Assembly (NCBI RefSeq): GCF_001039355.2
Contig: NW_019775512.1
Location: 282,880 to 346,879 of the forward strand
From: Lingula anatina
Taxonomy: Eukaryota > Brachiopoda > Lingulata > Lingulida > Lingulidae
DNA: 64,000 bases
Direction of reading: 5' to 3'
Positions 12,975 to 23,620 of the stretch are shown here, in pieces. The notes beneath the pieces were generated by a model. It ran no database searches and was not told the DNA's origin. It saw only the letters and a list, made by a program, of their open reading frames with translations. A program made the translations under genes and the position numbers. Every line of letters begins with the position of its first letter. Positions within the stretch are counted from its first letter, which is position 1.

Positions 12975-13260
12975 TTTAATCTCCTTACCTTTCTTTTACC
13001 TCCAGTGATAAAAAAAATCTATGATTTTTGGGCCTTAATCTCCGGGGACAAAACTATCCAAAGATTCCAATCACAACAGTTCCTGGCACAAAAATAAAGG
13101 CCACGAGGTGTTCAAGCTCTTTAATGCGTGGTGCAGGACTTGTTTACATATGATGCAGCACGGAAATTTGAACTTTGAGCACACGTGAGTGTCCTTACGT
13201 CCTTCAACGTGTTTGTCTATAGAGAGGACTGTTTACTGATGAGTGCAGATGAACCCAGAG
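12975..13260 (-). promoter_or_regulatory. NCOA4: probable NCOA4 5' UTR exon and promoter
   Basis: A good splice donor read on the minus strand (AG|GTAAGGAG) ends an exon at 12989, about 170 bases upstream of the acceptor before the start codon. The exon and promoter therefore lie between here and about 13260. The transcription start is not visible. Confidence 0.4.
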
Positions 13261-13440
13261 CCACAATAAGGCCCTTCTCATATTGAGACAGTTGTCTAGA
13301 TTTTAACAATGGCTATTATTTTACAGAGTCACCTAAATGGAGCCTCCCCCCCCCCTCTACCCCCTAAGCCTGACACAGCCAGTTAACTGGATTGATTTTA
13401 TTTGGTACATTGGACCTTGCGATAGGGAGTACTGTAAGAG

Positions 13441-13731
13441 CACATTCATAACAAGTTGACTTGCGGACTAAAAGATCCACGGACTGAATATGGCCAACCC
13501 ACTAAAAAGATATGTAGACTGATCCCCTGATCGTCTCCCCGCCTCCACACACGTCGCTACAGGGACCTGACAATTAAATCTCGGGAGTTTAGATTTAATC
13601 CGTTTAATGGTGTGTGGAGGCAGGGACACCATCAGGGGATTAGGCGACTTGCTTTTAAGTGAGGTGAGCCATAATTAGATGGCAGTTCTGTTAGTCTGTG
13701 GATCATTTGTTCTGAATGCAACCGTAAATTT
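13441..13731. mobile_element. diverged palindromic MITE
   Basis: Arms begin near 'cattcataacaag' and end near 'ttctgaatgc'. Inner blocks gatccacggac / gtctgtggatc and gatcccctgatcg / atcaggggat are inverted copies, with a central 'ggagtttagatttaatc' segment. Same general design as the 9596 element but older. Confidence 0.65.
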
Positions 13732-14349
13732 CTCCAAACCAAAATAACATGTTAGGACCAGTCAAACTGGTGTGATAGAGAACACTACTTCTCATTGTAA
13801 AGAGCACTTTTTGCAGAACAACTAATTCATCTGCAAAACACAAAATACTGTTTATTGGGCTGGGTCTATTCAACAGTAGTTGATTGGTTTCTGTGTGGTT
13901 ATTTCTGCACTGTCACCTGTCAACGTGTTTCAGAGCACATGTTAATGCATGTGATGTGTGTACTACACTAACCAAGCTCTTAGCCATGCTGCTAATAATA
14001 TGGTGGCACCAAACCATCTGTTTCTCACGGTGAATGCAAAACACTTGACAAGACTGTCTCCCAGGGTTATCATGCCTTATCAGTTGGCACGAGGCCATAA
14101 CCACCTTCATACCTATCCCCCCCCCAAAAAAAAAAAATGTGCATCATATGACTGAGAGTAAGAGTACGTAAACAACTGCTACCTAATTTGACTTACATAA
14201 TTTAATCTAAATCGGGTATCAAAAATAAACAGTAGACACACCACCTCATATTTTACATGTACTCAGTGCCACCCTTGTAGTCTGTCTACCTTTAATTTGA
14301 ATCATGGCAAATATCTTTGTAATCATGCTTTACCTTAGAACTTAGGGTG

Positions 14350-14553
14350 CATTCCCATAGATTTTAGATCGATCTATCCCCGTGGGGAGTCTCACTAGAT
14401 TACTGTCAGATAATCCAGCTTAAATGTCCGTCCCGCCTACTACAAGCTGTAAGGGGATAATTAACTTTCGTGCCCGCTCGGCTGACAGCTATTTAGTGTG
14501 AACCCCCAGGGAGTTAGGTCAATCTAGCTGGATCGATCTAATCTCTAGGAATG
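14350..14553 (+). mobile_element. MITE family A, copy 1
   Basis: About 200-bp element with terminal inverted repeats built on tagatcgatcta, and inner blocks gtggggagtctcactagatt, 'cgtcccgcctact' and 'cccccagggagttaggtc'. The same blocks occur in the same order at 46663, and inverted at 16533. Non-autonomous, no coding capacity. Confidence 0.85.
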
Positions 14554-14989
14554 TTGTCTTAGTTTGGTTTATGTGGAGATACCAAGACAATGCCAGCAAT
14601 AGTCTGAGATTTCTGCCTTTTCCAAATTTGATCTCCATTTTACGTTTTTAGTTTATTTACTGATAGAGCTAAAGTCAGAGAAAAAGCCAATATGATATTG
14701 CTAGCTTTCTTTCGAATAAGAAACTTTATTGGCCATAGTATATACCACTAGAATTTTTAGCATTAACACACATGGTATGATCAATTTACAGTCATGCAGA
14801 CAACCACATGTAACTACACACATGAATTACATCTAAAATGTTATTTTACAGTAATATGGGCATAATTTAACAACACAGTGTTTGCAAGATGACACTATTC
14901 ATAAAGAAAGAGTGTCTAAATCATCATATAACAAGTATCTAAAATTTTCCCCTTATTGACAATAAGCAAACAGAGCAATCCATCCATGC

Positions 14990-15460
14990 TTTATATTTTG
15001 ACTTCTAGACTTGATTATTGTAACAGCAACCATATCAAATTCAAAAACTTCATTCTATTTATTATAATTCAGCTGTACATATCATCTGTAAAATCCCCCT
15101 AGTCTGATCACATTGGGCAGTTCTCCATGATCTCCACTAAGAAAATGTTACTCATGACTTTTAAAATTCTAAAGAGTGACTGTCCATATTATCTAGCTGA
15201 ACAATATTTTAGAACTAGCTACCCTGGCTGTCCCATCTGAACTCTAAGATATCAACTGGGCTCAAATTCTACTGAAGCAAAAATATAAAGACTCTGAATC
15301 AAATAATATGAGTCTGTTGCACCAACTGTATGGTGTGATTTTATTAAATGACACGTCAAATGTCTCTCTTTATGACACTTATAAAGAGAGATGTGATAGT
15401 TTTAAGAGGGATTTTATAAGATTTTTAAATTCCTATAAACCAAGGAATAATACAACAAAT
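14990..15460 (+). mobile_element. decayed LINE reverse-transcriptase C-terminal fragment
   Basis: Translated on the plus strand with several stops and frame breaks, this gives the usual closing landmarks of CR1/L2-type LINE ORF2: LDYCNS, then SDHI, then LLMTFKILKSDCPYYLAE, then SVAPTVW and a Y-K-R-C-D-S-F-K-R-D tail. It is a 5'-truncated, non-functional fragment in the NCOA4/EF-hand spacer. Confidence 0.75.
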
Positions 15461-15479
15461 AAATTTATCTCTTAACTTT

Positions 15480-16400
15480 TTTAATTGCTTTTTATTAAGT
15501 TCAGAATAATCTATGCACTGCAGTCGAAGGTTATGTATATAACAAAATGCTATCATTCATTTTGAAGTACGGCAGCAGGATCGCGTCATTATGGTTGCCC
15601 TCGACGCAGCCACGCATGAGCGGCGGCCGACATAGCTGTCATTTCGTTGGTCACGTTCTTAACATCGCCTGAGCACGGGGGTTAACGACGCAGTTGAGAG
15701 ACATAGTAATACCAAACACATCTGATGGCATTTATAACGTTATACGATTAAAGTATAAGACATAATAAAATAGTATTTAAATTTTTAAGATGATTTTCTT
15801 TCGAAATTTTTAGTATTTTTGCTCACGTGTCTCTGCCCTCGCGTGACCTGCAGTGAAAGAGCGGTCGACAGACAGTGTCCAGTAACATGTATTTTGTATG
15901 TTAAAGTAACTCACAAATCGAAATCTACGTAGTCACATGCTAAATATTTTCGATTTTTATATCGATATTTGACAAAATATAGCATTCGTACCTGATTATC
16001 CCCAGCAAAAGCCGAGCAAATTGGATGCTCTGTCAGCGTTCGCAATCAAGGTCATTAATTGGAACGCAAGATAGGACACGCATTGTGCAGTTGCACCATA
16101 ATAAAGAAATTGCTTCCCTCCGACACTTGCTTGTGTATATAGTTAAGCAATATGAATTTGTTGCATACTGCTTGTTTAATCAAACATACAGTGCACTGAA
16201 TAAACTTGTTATTATGTTATTAGCTTTGGGATTGTCTTGTCCTGGATAAGCCAAGTTCTCGCCTACCGATGACATTCAGAGTTAATTTGGAAGAACCGAA
16301 AAGAGTAACCATCTAGCAGGACTTTTATAAGTTTAAACCATAGAAGTAAATGTTTAAACTAAGTAGGACATAAATGATGTACAATAACAGCATAATGGGC
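15480..16400. other. intergenic, possible upstream region of the EF-hand gene
   Basis: No coding region is supported. It probably holds the promoter and first non-coding exon of the EF-hand gene starting at 16946, but the sequence does not fix it. Confidence 0.3.
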
Positions 16401-16410
16401 ATACAGGAGT

Positions 16411-16414
<4 letters not shown>

Positions 16415-16479
<65 letters not shown>
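16415..16479. repeat. (AG)n(GT)n compound microsatellite
   Basis: About 30 bases of AG repeats, then 'ttc', then about 33 bases of GT repeats. Confidence 0.98.
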
Positions 16480-16481
<2 letters not shown>

Positions 16482-16532
16482 GGTCTGTGTAACAGTGTGT
16501 TTGTTTCATTGGTGGAGAGGGGTATTTAAGGG

Positions 16533-16750
16533 TGCTTTCCCAGAGATTTAGATCGATCTAGAGATTAAGATTTAGATCGACCTAACCCCCTGGGGGTTCA
16601 CGCTAAATTGCAGTCAGACGAGCGGGCACCTTAGTTAATTACCCCCTTACAGCTTTCAGTAGGCGGGACAGACGCTTAAGCCGGCCAAGCTGACAGTAAT
16701 CTAGTGAGACTCCCCACAGGGATAGATCGATCTAAAAATCTATGGAAATG
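16533..16750 (-). mobile_element. MITE family A, copy 2 (inverted)
   Basis: Reverse-complement copy of the elements at 14350 and 46663, with terminal gagatttagatcgatct and tagatcgatctaaaaatcta. It lies about 200 bases upstream of the start codon of the EF-hand gene, in its presumed 5' region. Confidence 0.85.
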
Positions 16751-16945
16751 GGTTCTAAGATTTGTCGAAGCCTGTGGGTCAACTTATAATTCATAATTTA
16801 GCTTACACACTGTAGGAGTACAGATTTTAAAATAGAACATCAATCTAGAACTTTACAGATAACTAATTTAAAGCTCACTTTTAGCACACACCGACCATCC
16901 TGTTAAATTTTATCTTTTGCTTCAAATTGCAGTTAAGGAATACAG

Positions 16946-19900
16946 ATGGGTGCCTTTGTAAGTGATATACAGGGAGATAAAAGCACTATTGTGGAAGAAT
17001 TAACCAGTCCATCCAAGGGTGACTGGATAACTCTTCATTCTGAGATCACTGGAGGTTAGTTGGTATTAAAACTCCAGCCTGAATTAAAGTTCAATTTTAG
17101 TGGAAATTTTGAAGTTTTTCCTCAATTAATAATTTCTTAATTATTCCTTAATATTCTGTATAATATGGTTTTCTGTGCTAGGTATAAATACATACAGGTT
17201 CTCTCTCTTTTAGTTACAATGGTGGAGGTGGAACGTTTGTGGCTGCGTTTCCAACAAATGGGATGTGACGAAAATGGAATACTTTCAGAAGAAACTGTGA
17301 AAAACAACCCAAAATTTAAGGATGATGTCTTTGTAAGGAATGTAAGTAACTGTGACATGGCAGGTTGATATATGCAATGTAACTTAAATTCTGTCATAAT
17401 CCCTTTAAGACTTATTACATAAATATATCACAGATTACAGTATTTTTAAGGATGTGAACCTATGTATAAGAAACATATCCTTTAATTGCTGTTTAAGTTC
17501 ATCTTGTTGAAAGAATTATGATATAATGGAAAGAAAACTTGAATAATGACTAAATTAAAACAGTTTTTGTCTTTCAAAGAAATTGCCAAAAGATATGTAC
17601 TTGTATACACCAGTAAGCTAAAAATGCTACAGTTTATTTGACATTATAGTTCTGTTGGTCTCTGCAGAATTTGTCATAAGCAAAAAAAAAAATGTTCTGA
17701 TGAGTTTAGCCAGAAAGATTTACTCATTTGGCTAGAAAAGTACCGAGAGCAGAGATATTGTTTTTTTTTTTTTTCTCAGTACATTCTGCACAGTCCCATA
17801 TGCAAGGGTAGAGAGAGATTGGGGTTTTTGAAAGAATCCCTGTTTGGTAGAAAAGGGTTGATTCTGGCTAAAGAAATGATCAAGATTCTCCTCCATTCTT
17901 CAAGATTGGTCTACAAAGTGGGTAAAAAGCCCCCACCCCCACCCCAAGGCCTGGTGCAATGTACACTTTACCAAGAATTTGAATTAAACTATTCCACGTG
18001 TCACATCATAAAAGAAGTGGCAACAGATAAACAATATTAATAATACATTTATATATATATAATTGCCATGTTATGGGACTTACTGAAAAAAAAAATGGAA
18101 TTGTGTTTTTATTCATTTTAATAGGTCTTGGTGAAATTTGCAGACCAAAAAGGGGATATCCACTTTCAAACTTTTCTCAATGCCATGGAGTGGTTTGAAG
18201 AATCTGATATTGAAACAAAACTAAAAGGTTGGTCGGCTATAACAAGTTCCACAATGTAAAAGTCTTTGTCAAAAAAACATTCCTTCTTTTAGCAGATTGA
18301 GGAATTAGTTGCTGATAGTGAACAGTACAGTACATGGCTGTCATCAGAGGAGTTTATTATCATGTTTAGAAGATTTTATCAGTTGCCATATGATTATATT
18401 GAATTTAACATGATGCATCAATTTTACTTTGAAGCAACCTTTAGTCTGTTTAACAATGGGAACCCAATCTATCCAGAAATGCTGGAGAGAATTATCAAAC
18501 GAGTTTATTCAGAGGATTCAGAGGTAATTTTAAAGGCCGCTTAAAGAACAGCGGACTAACTAGTCCATGGATCAAATATGGCTGACCCATTTGAATGCTT
18601 CTATTCAGTGCCTACTAGGGGATTAGATGGCAAGTTTTTAAGTGGGTCACCATATTTGATCCTCAGACTAGTTAGTCTACTGTTGTGAATATAGCCATAG
18701 ACCCTTTTCACATTAAGCGATCTACTTAAGCAATACACTCTGTACTTTGAGGGGTCCTAACATGTAATAATGCTACTGTTACAGGGGTTTTTACTCTCTT
18801 TCTCATTTTTTTACAAGTGCTGTTTACTTATGCGTAAATTAGTTAATTGCCCATGGGAGGGGGGGGAGGCAGCATTTAGTCAGCTCTTTTACATTATAGC
18901 TTAGCTATCAAGTTGTCAGACTCTCAAAGTGGACCTACGTACCACTCGATGTGAAAGGAGCCTGACATTCATACAGTATTGATCTTAACCCTGATTTTCA
19001 CCTCCACTTTCAACTTGTCCCTATGTTGTCTACATTGTATAGATCAGTAGGTGATATTTGTAAAGCATCTTACATTTTAGAAGCTCTGGGGTTAAGATTT
19101 GTACATATACAAATATTATCTAATGAAAAAAATGTTTATTCATTGATTTTAGGGTAAAATATTTCTCAGTATGGTATAAAATGGGGAATTTTTCCTTACT
19201 GGTTATTTTAAAAAAACTTGCATTCAAATGTTCATTTTTTATCATACAGGCATCACATAAAAGGCTTACACAAGTATTTATGAAGTACATAGATGACAAA
19301 AATCAAGGTAAATAGAAATATTGTTTTGAAATTTTTACCACTAATCTATATCAATATATTAACCTGTCAGGCAGAACTTCTGTACATGTTGTCTTTACCT
19401 CCTCCATGATTGTATGGCCAGTCTGAGAGATGACATTAGTTATGGTATTAGGTCTGTCTCATCTGTTAAACAATTTATGGGTAAATGATTATGACTGAAA
19501 AAGAATACAGACCTGTACAGATAACTCATTCTATGGTGATGAATTGTGCACATGTCTGGGCATTTAAGTTTAACATCTGGATTACAGAGATCGGGGGGGG
19601 GGGGGGGGGGGTTTGCTAACTATTAAATGGATACTGTGATTGGGGGGGGGGTGTTTTTCTATCTTTCAAATGGGTACAAGTACAGAGTATTATCAGAACA
19701 CTGAAGAGGACAAAACCATTGTAATCCTGTATGGAATTCAGTGGATTAAAGAAGGACTCAAAGTGCCATGAAGCACAGTGTAGTGTTCCTGTTGTCATTT
19801 AATTAAAAAGAATATATACGTAGCTGTTGTTTTCTGATTGTTCTAAAAAGAAAAATTTTGGATAGGAAAGGAAGGCTCTGCAACATTCTATGAAAGAGAA

Positions 19901-20177
19901 TATAGCAACTTATACAATTTTAATTTTTTTTTACCTTTATTTTACATGATTAATCTCTTGTGTTAATTTTGCATAATTACTGAGTATCTGTGGCTGCAGT
20001 TAACTTTACATGATTTAATTTTCAGGCTTTATTGATCAAGATATGTTTGTACGATGGGCAGCAACTTTGCCAAAAGAATCCCTGGAACAAGTAATGCATT
20101 TCTCTGTGGTCCCACCAGAAATCAATGGAGAGGCACAGAAAGCATTTGAAGGCAGATCTCGTTTGGCAAAAAATTGA
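16946..20177 (+). CDS. calcineurin-B-like protein with degenerate EF-hands
   Basis: Coding exons 16946-17054, 17214-17341, 18125-18227, 18435-18523, 19250-19307, 20026-20177 join in frame to 212 residues. The ATG follows an acceptor at 16931-16932, so the 5' UTR is split. Layout follows calcineurin B: an N-terminal MG- start (possible myristoylation site), a V-E-R-L-W-L-R-F helix before a first loop, then FADQKGDIHFQTF, then E-T-K-L-K leading a third pair and a fourth loop DDKNQGFIDQDM. None of the four loops keeps the full D-x-D-x-D-G...E calcium ligand set; only the Gly-6/Ile-8 skeleton survives in some. It probably acts as a non-calcium-binding regulatory or scaffold subunit, which is inference. 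The particular subfamily is not recognised. Confidence 0.82.
18535..18696. mobile_element. palindromic MITE just after an exon
   Basis: Starts ggccgctt..., with arms such as gactaactagtcca / agactagttagtc and atcaaatatggctgaccca / tgggtcaccatatttgat inverted. It begins 11 bases after the end of the fourth coding exon of the EF-hand gene (18523). Related in style to the palindromes at 9596 and 13441. Confidence 0.8.
18702..18963. mobile_element. MITE-like element with 'cttttcacat / atgtgaaag' ends
   Basis: Terminal inverted repeats of about 10-12 bases flank about 260 bp containing an internal poly-G stretch. It directly follows the previous palindrome in the same intron. Single copy in the window. 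Confidence 0.5.
19592..19652. repeat. poly-G tracts in an intron
   Basis: Two long G runs in the intron before the last coding exon of the EF-hand gene. Possible G-quadruplex on this strand; also prone to assembly error. Confidence 0.9.
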
Positions 20178-21000
20178 GCCGTTTCCAGACACTGTGTAAT
20201 GGAATCCACCAGAGGTTACATCTCCTGGCCATCGTCAGCTTTATATGTGCCATACCTGCTGTGCAGCTCTTTTCCTTTAGCTATATATGTATGCAATGTG
20301 TTTCATTTAGGCTAAGTTACAATTACACACACACACACACACACACACCAAAAAACAGATTGTGTAATTTTAAAGAGATGCATTGCGTTTCATACAGGTC
20401 AAGTTTTGATTACACCCAAATTCAAAATAGCAGAATGTGTAAAGAGATGCTTTGGAGTTGATCTGATCAAGTCAGGTATAGCGAAGGTCTGATATTAAAA
20501 ATCTTGGCACAGAATATGATAATCATCATCATCAACCTTTTGTCACAGGGGTGCATGGAGGGATTCATTATGGTGTGTGCTCTCCAAACAGAGCTGTCCT
20601 GTGTGAAGGGAATGGATGTCAGCTGCAATGCATATCTGTAGTACTCATTCCTAGGATTGAGCAGACACTAAGTCTCGAGAATGCATGTCCTGGGTCCTCC
20701 ATTCCTAGGAATGCACGTCCTGGGGCATAATTTCCTGGGACGGGAAGTCCTTTGGACAACTGTTACTAAATAATTCTAAGTCCTGCAGACTGGAATCAAT
20801 GTCCTAGTCGGAGATATTTTCCCTACAGAACTAGAAATTGATGTCCCTAAATGTTGCTTTGTATATATTGTTGGTGAAGAATATGCAGTTTATTTAGTTT
20901 AGAATGAGATTATAGTAATTATAATTATACTTATATACAGACTTTATTTGGTTACATTAATTTATTTCAAATAAATGAACTCTCAACCCACCCAAATTAA
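20178..21000 (+). other. probable 3' UTR of the EF-hand gene
   Basis: Non-coding sequence after the stop codon, including a CA microsatellite at 20324-20348. AATAAA-like signals near 20970 and 21000 could end the transcript. The extent is inferred. Confidence 0.35.
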
Positions 21001-21561
21001 ATAAATGATAGAGAGAGAAAAGAAGAAGACCCAGATATACCAAATTATATTCAAATTTTATTTAATTACTTATTTGCACTATTTGGGCTTTCTCCTCTTG
21101 GAAGATGATGGGATGACATGTAGTCCAGTGGCGGATGAAACCAATTGCGTTTCATCTCTGGGGTGTTTCGAATATCAGTATGTGCCTTGTTCTCTGTTCT
21201 ACTCTCTTCTGGGCCCAACACTCACTGTCCATACAGAAGGAGGTGAAGTGATTGTCCAAGGAGAATTCCCCTCTTCCTGTAATTGCCTTTTCCACACCTG
21301 TGTACTGTCCCTTCATGAGCTCATGCAAACTCCTTATAAAAGCCGGGATGTTTTGCTGTCTCCACACTGTTTTCATCTTCAAGACATGATTTATGGCTTC
21401 ACATTAGTCCAATGATGGTGTGCCACTTCTTGGCTTAGGGAGGTTTCTAAATTTTCTTGGTCATAAGGGTAGATATGCTGGCTGAAATATGGTGAAAATT
21501 GTGGAGCTGTTTCATCTATGAGGTATTATGTATGTAACAGACTTTTTACAGGTATTATGTA

Positions 21562-22132
21562 TGTAACAGACGGACTCTCTGGTTGTGTAAAATGACTTTA
21601 TTGCTATAACTAAAATTTTCACCCTGTAATAAAGGTGACATATAATTAGATAAAATGACATACAACAAATAACTTATAATTCTATAGTGTACTTCTATGA
21701 AAAGGAAATAATAATTTTGATATAGATAACTACGGTTTATAAAGGCTATAACGGCTTACCCTGATCTTATTCAAGGGCGTTTTAGAAAGAGTGCTGGATA
21801 TACCAATATGGCTTGGTCTGAAAACTAAAGAGTAGAAAACGATGTAATACAGTATAGTATAGTGGAGTTGGATACGCAAAAGACAAGATAAAATATAACT
21901 AGAATTAACTAGACGACATCCAACTTACCACATAGAAACAGACAGACGAACAGCAACTTCAGCACTATTTGAAAATACGGCGCCAATGCCTTTTATAATG
22001 TGAAGTCACATGACAAAGACGCGGGAAGACAGAACAAAGGGACATAGACAAAGGAACAGACAAAGGAACAATTAGAGGGCGTCAGAGTCACAGCAAGTCA
22101 CAAGACAAGACAAGACGAGTGACATAGTTACA
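21562..22132. mobile_element. solo LTR, 571 bp
   Basis: Ends are TGTAAC...GTTACA, perfectly inverted, and the flanks carry the same four bases (tgta) on each side as a target duplication, as expected for an LTR retrotransposon reduced by LTR-LTR recombination. No coding region inside. A 21-base segment at its left edge (gtattatgtatgtaacagac) is present twice (near 21522 and 21552). Confidence 0.7.
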
Positions 22133-22379
22133 TGTAGTTTCGAGCTTTCGTGCTTCTAAAATTGGAAATGAGGGTGCGTATGTCATTCCAGAAGCTCCAA
22201 ATATAGCTGCTGTAATCTGGTGTCTTGTGGAACTGTCTACCCCAACTTTGACACACAGCTGCATTATACAATTCTGCTTTAAATGCCTTTTGGATGACAA
22301 TCTTGCCTCCTCAAAGATGTTTCTGCCCCAGTGTCCAATTTAAAATCCATCAATCCATGTTCCTTAACAAAAATTTCTT

Positions 22380-23082
22380 TCAACCACTCTTTTTGAATTT
22401 CCAGTACTGAGTAATGGTTGGATTGGATGGCAGAGTTATTTTCAATACTTCCTGGATGTGATTGAAAATGATTTTCTCACTATCTCCAAATCTATCTAGT
22501 AATAGTCTTTTTGACACTTCGTAGTTGTCTTTGGTAAGTGTTAGGCCTGCAATGGTGGCCTGGGCCTCTCCCTCTAGCAAAGAGCGCAGATACGCAAATT
22601 TGGAAATAGTGTAAATGTCCTAATTATTGTCAATGACTGCACAAAATTGATGGAAAAAAAACAGGCCAATCCAAGACATTGCCTGAGAATTTTGGTAAGT
22701 CTATTTTTGGCAGCTTAGCAGACGGACAATGTTTTATATCACTGCTCACCTCTCGCGTTCGGTCACTGAAAGTTGGAGCTCCACTAGATATGTACCTTCT
22801 TCGTGGCCTTTATATATACCATTCCTTGGCCGTGTCCCTGAATGCTGCCACCTCGCGTTGGTCTGCTTCCAACTCACCTTCAGATTCAAACTCTAATTCT
22901 ACTTCCAACTGAACTTCATCCAGCTTGGAAATCTGCTTTTCAAAATCAGCAATACAGTCCTTTAGAGTGTCAATGTCCTCTTCATCTTCCAAAAGTGTTC
23001 TTATTTGTTCACAAGAACGAGTGACCCATCCTCTAAGTGAAGCTCTGGTTTTCCTTAATTTAGACATGGCTAAGGCGTGCAA
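22380..23082 (-). pseudogene. BEL/Pao-type gag remnant (DUF1759-like)
   Basis: The minus-strand frame begins MSKLRKTRASLRG and continues through an acidic coiled-coil-like stretch, then after frame breaks gives KLPKIDLPKFSG and LLEGEAQATIAGLTLTKDNY, the recognised signature of BEL/Pao gag (DUF1759). Internal stops and shifts mean it is dead. It lies 35 bases downstream of the primer-binding site at 23117-23134, as in an intact element. Confidence 0.8.
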
Positions 23083-23116
23083 ATCCTTGACACTGTAGTC
23101 CTGCTATACATGTATC

Positions 23117-23134
23117 CCGGCTCGCGGCACCAAA
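23117..23134 (-). other. retrotransposon primer-binding site
   Basis: Read on the minus strand, TTTGGTGCCGCGAGCCGG follows the LTR end directly; a TGG-starting tRNA-complementary site in this position is standard for LTR elements. Confidence 0.7.
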
Positions 23135-23382
23135 TGTTGAAGTCAAAAGTAAATAAAAACTTGTGCTGGTTCAATTTATTTTATTTTTTTATTTTACAGT
23201 TTTACATTACATTCAAACCACACGTGACCAACAAACATGTCACAACTTCACTCCGCATGGAGTCCACACTCTCTCCAACATGGAAAAAACTACTCACTTC
23301 ACTCCTTTTTTTACCACTAGAGGGACCCACTGCATAGTCACCTCTTACACAATTTAACACAATTGGTCACAACCATTCAACA
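23135..23382 (-). mobile_element. BEL/Pao 5' LTR, 248 bp
   Basis: Ends TGTTGAA...TTCAACA are perfectly inverted. Near its end on the minus strand it has an AATAAA-rich stretch that can serve as a polyadenylation signal, and it is followed by the primer-binding site and gag. No second LTR is seen in the window, so the element is truncated. Confidence 0.75.
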
Positions 23383-23513
23383 TTATTTGACAATTCCTAC
23401 TATGTACTGAATTGACCCATACATGTACATTCTCCATGTCATCTGCCATATTGTCATATTCTGTTTCATAGTAAACATTTGTCTTGTTTGCATAGTATTT
23501 TTCTTTGGTGAAA

Positions 23514-23620
23514 CATCATCATCATCATCATCATCATCATTTAGAGCCTATAGTGTTCCACTGTTGGACATAGGCCTCAGCATGCTTTTTCCATTGTTTC
23601 CTATCCTGACCCATCCTCTA
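23514..23620 (-). mobile_element. LINE 3' end with (TGA)n tail
   Basis: On the minus strand the frame RMGQDRKQWKKHAEAYVQQW runs to a stop and straight into a (TGA/ATG)n microsatellite, the usual tail of RTE/Jockey-like LINEs. Only about 80 coding bases remain. Confidence 0.65.
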
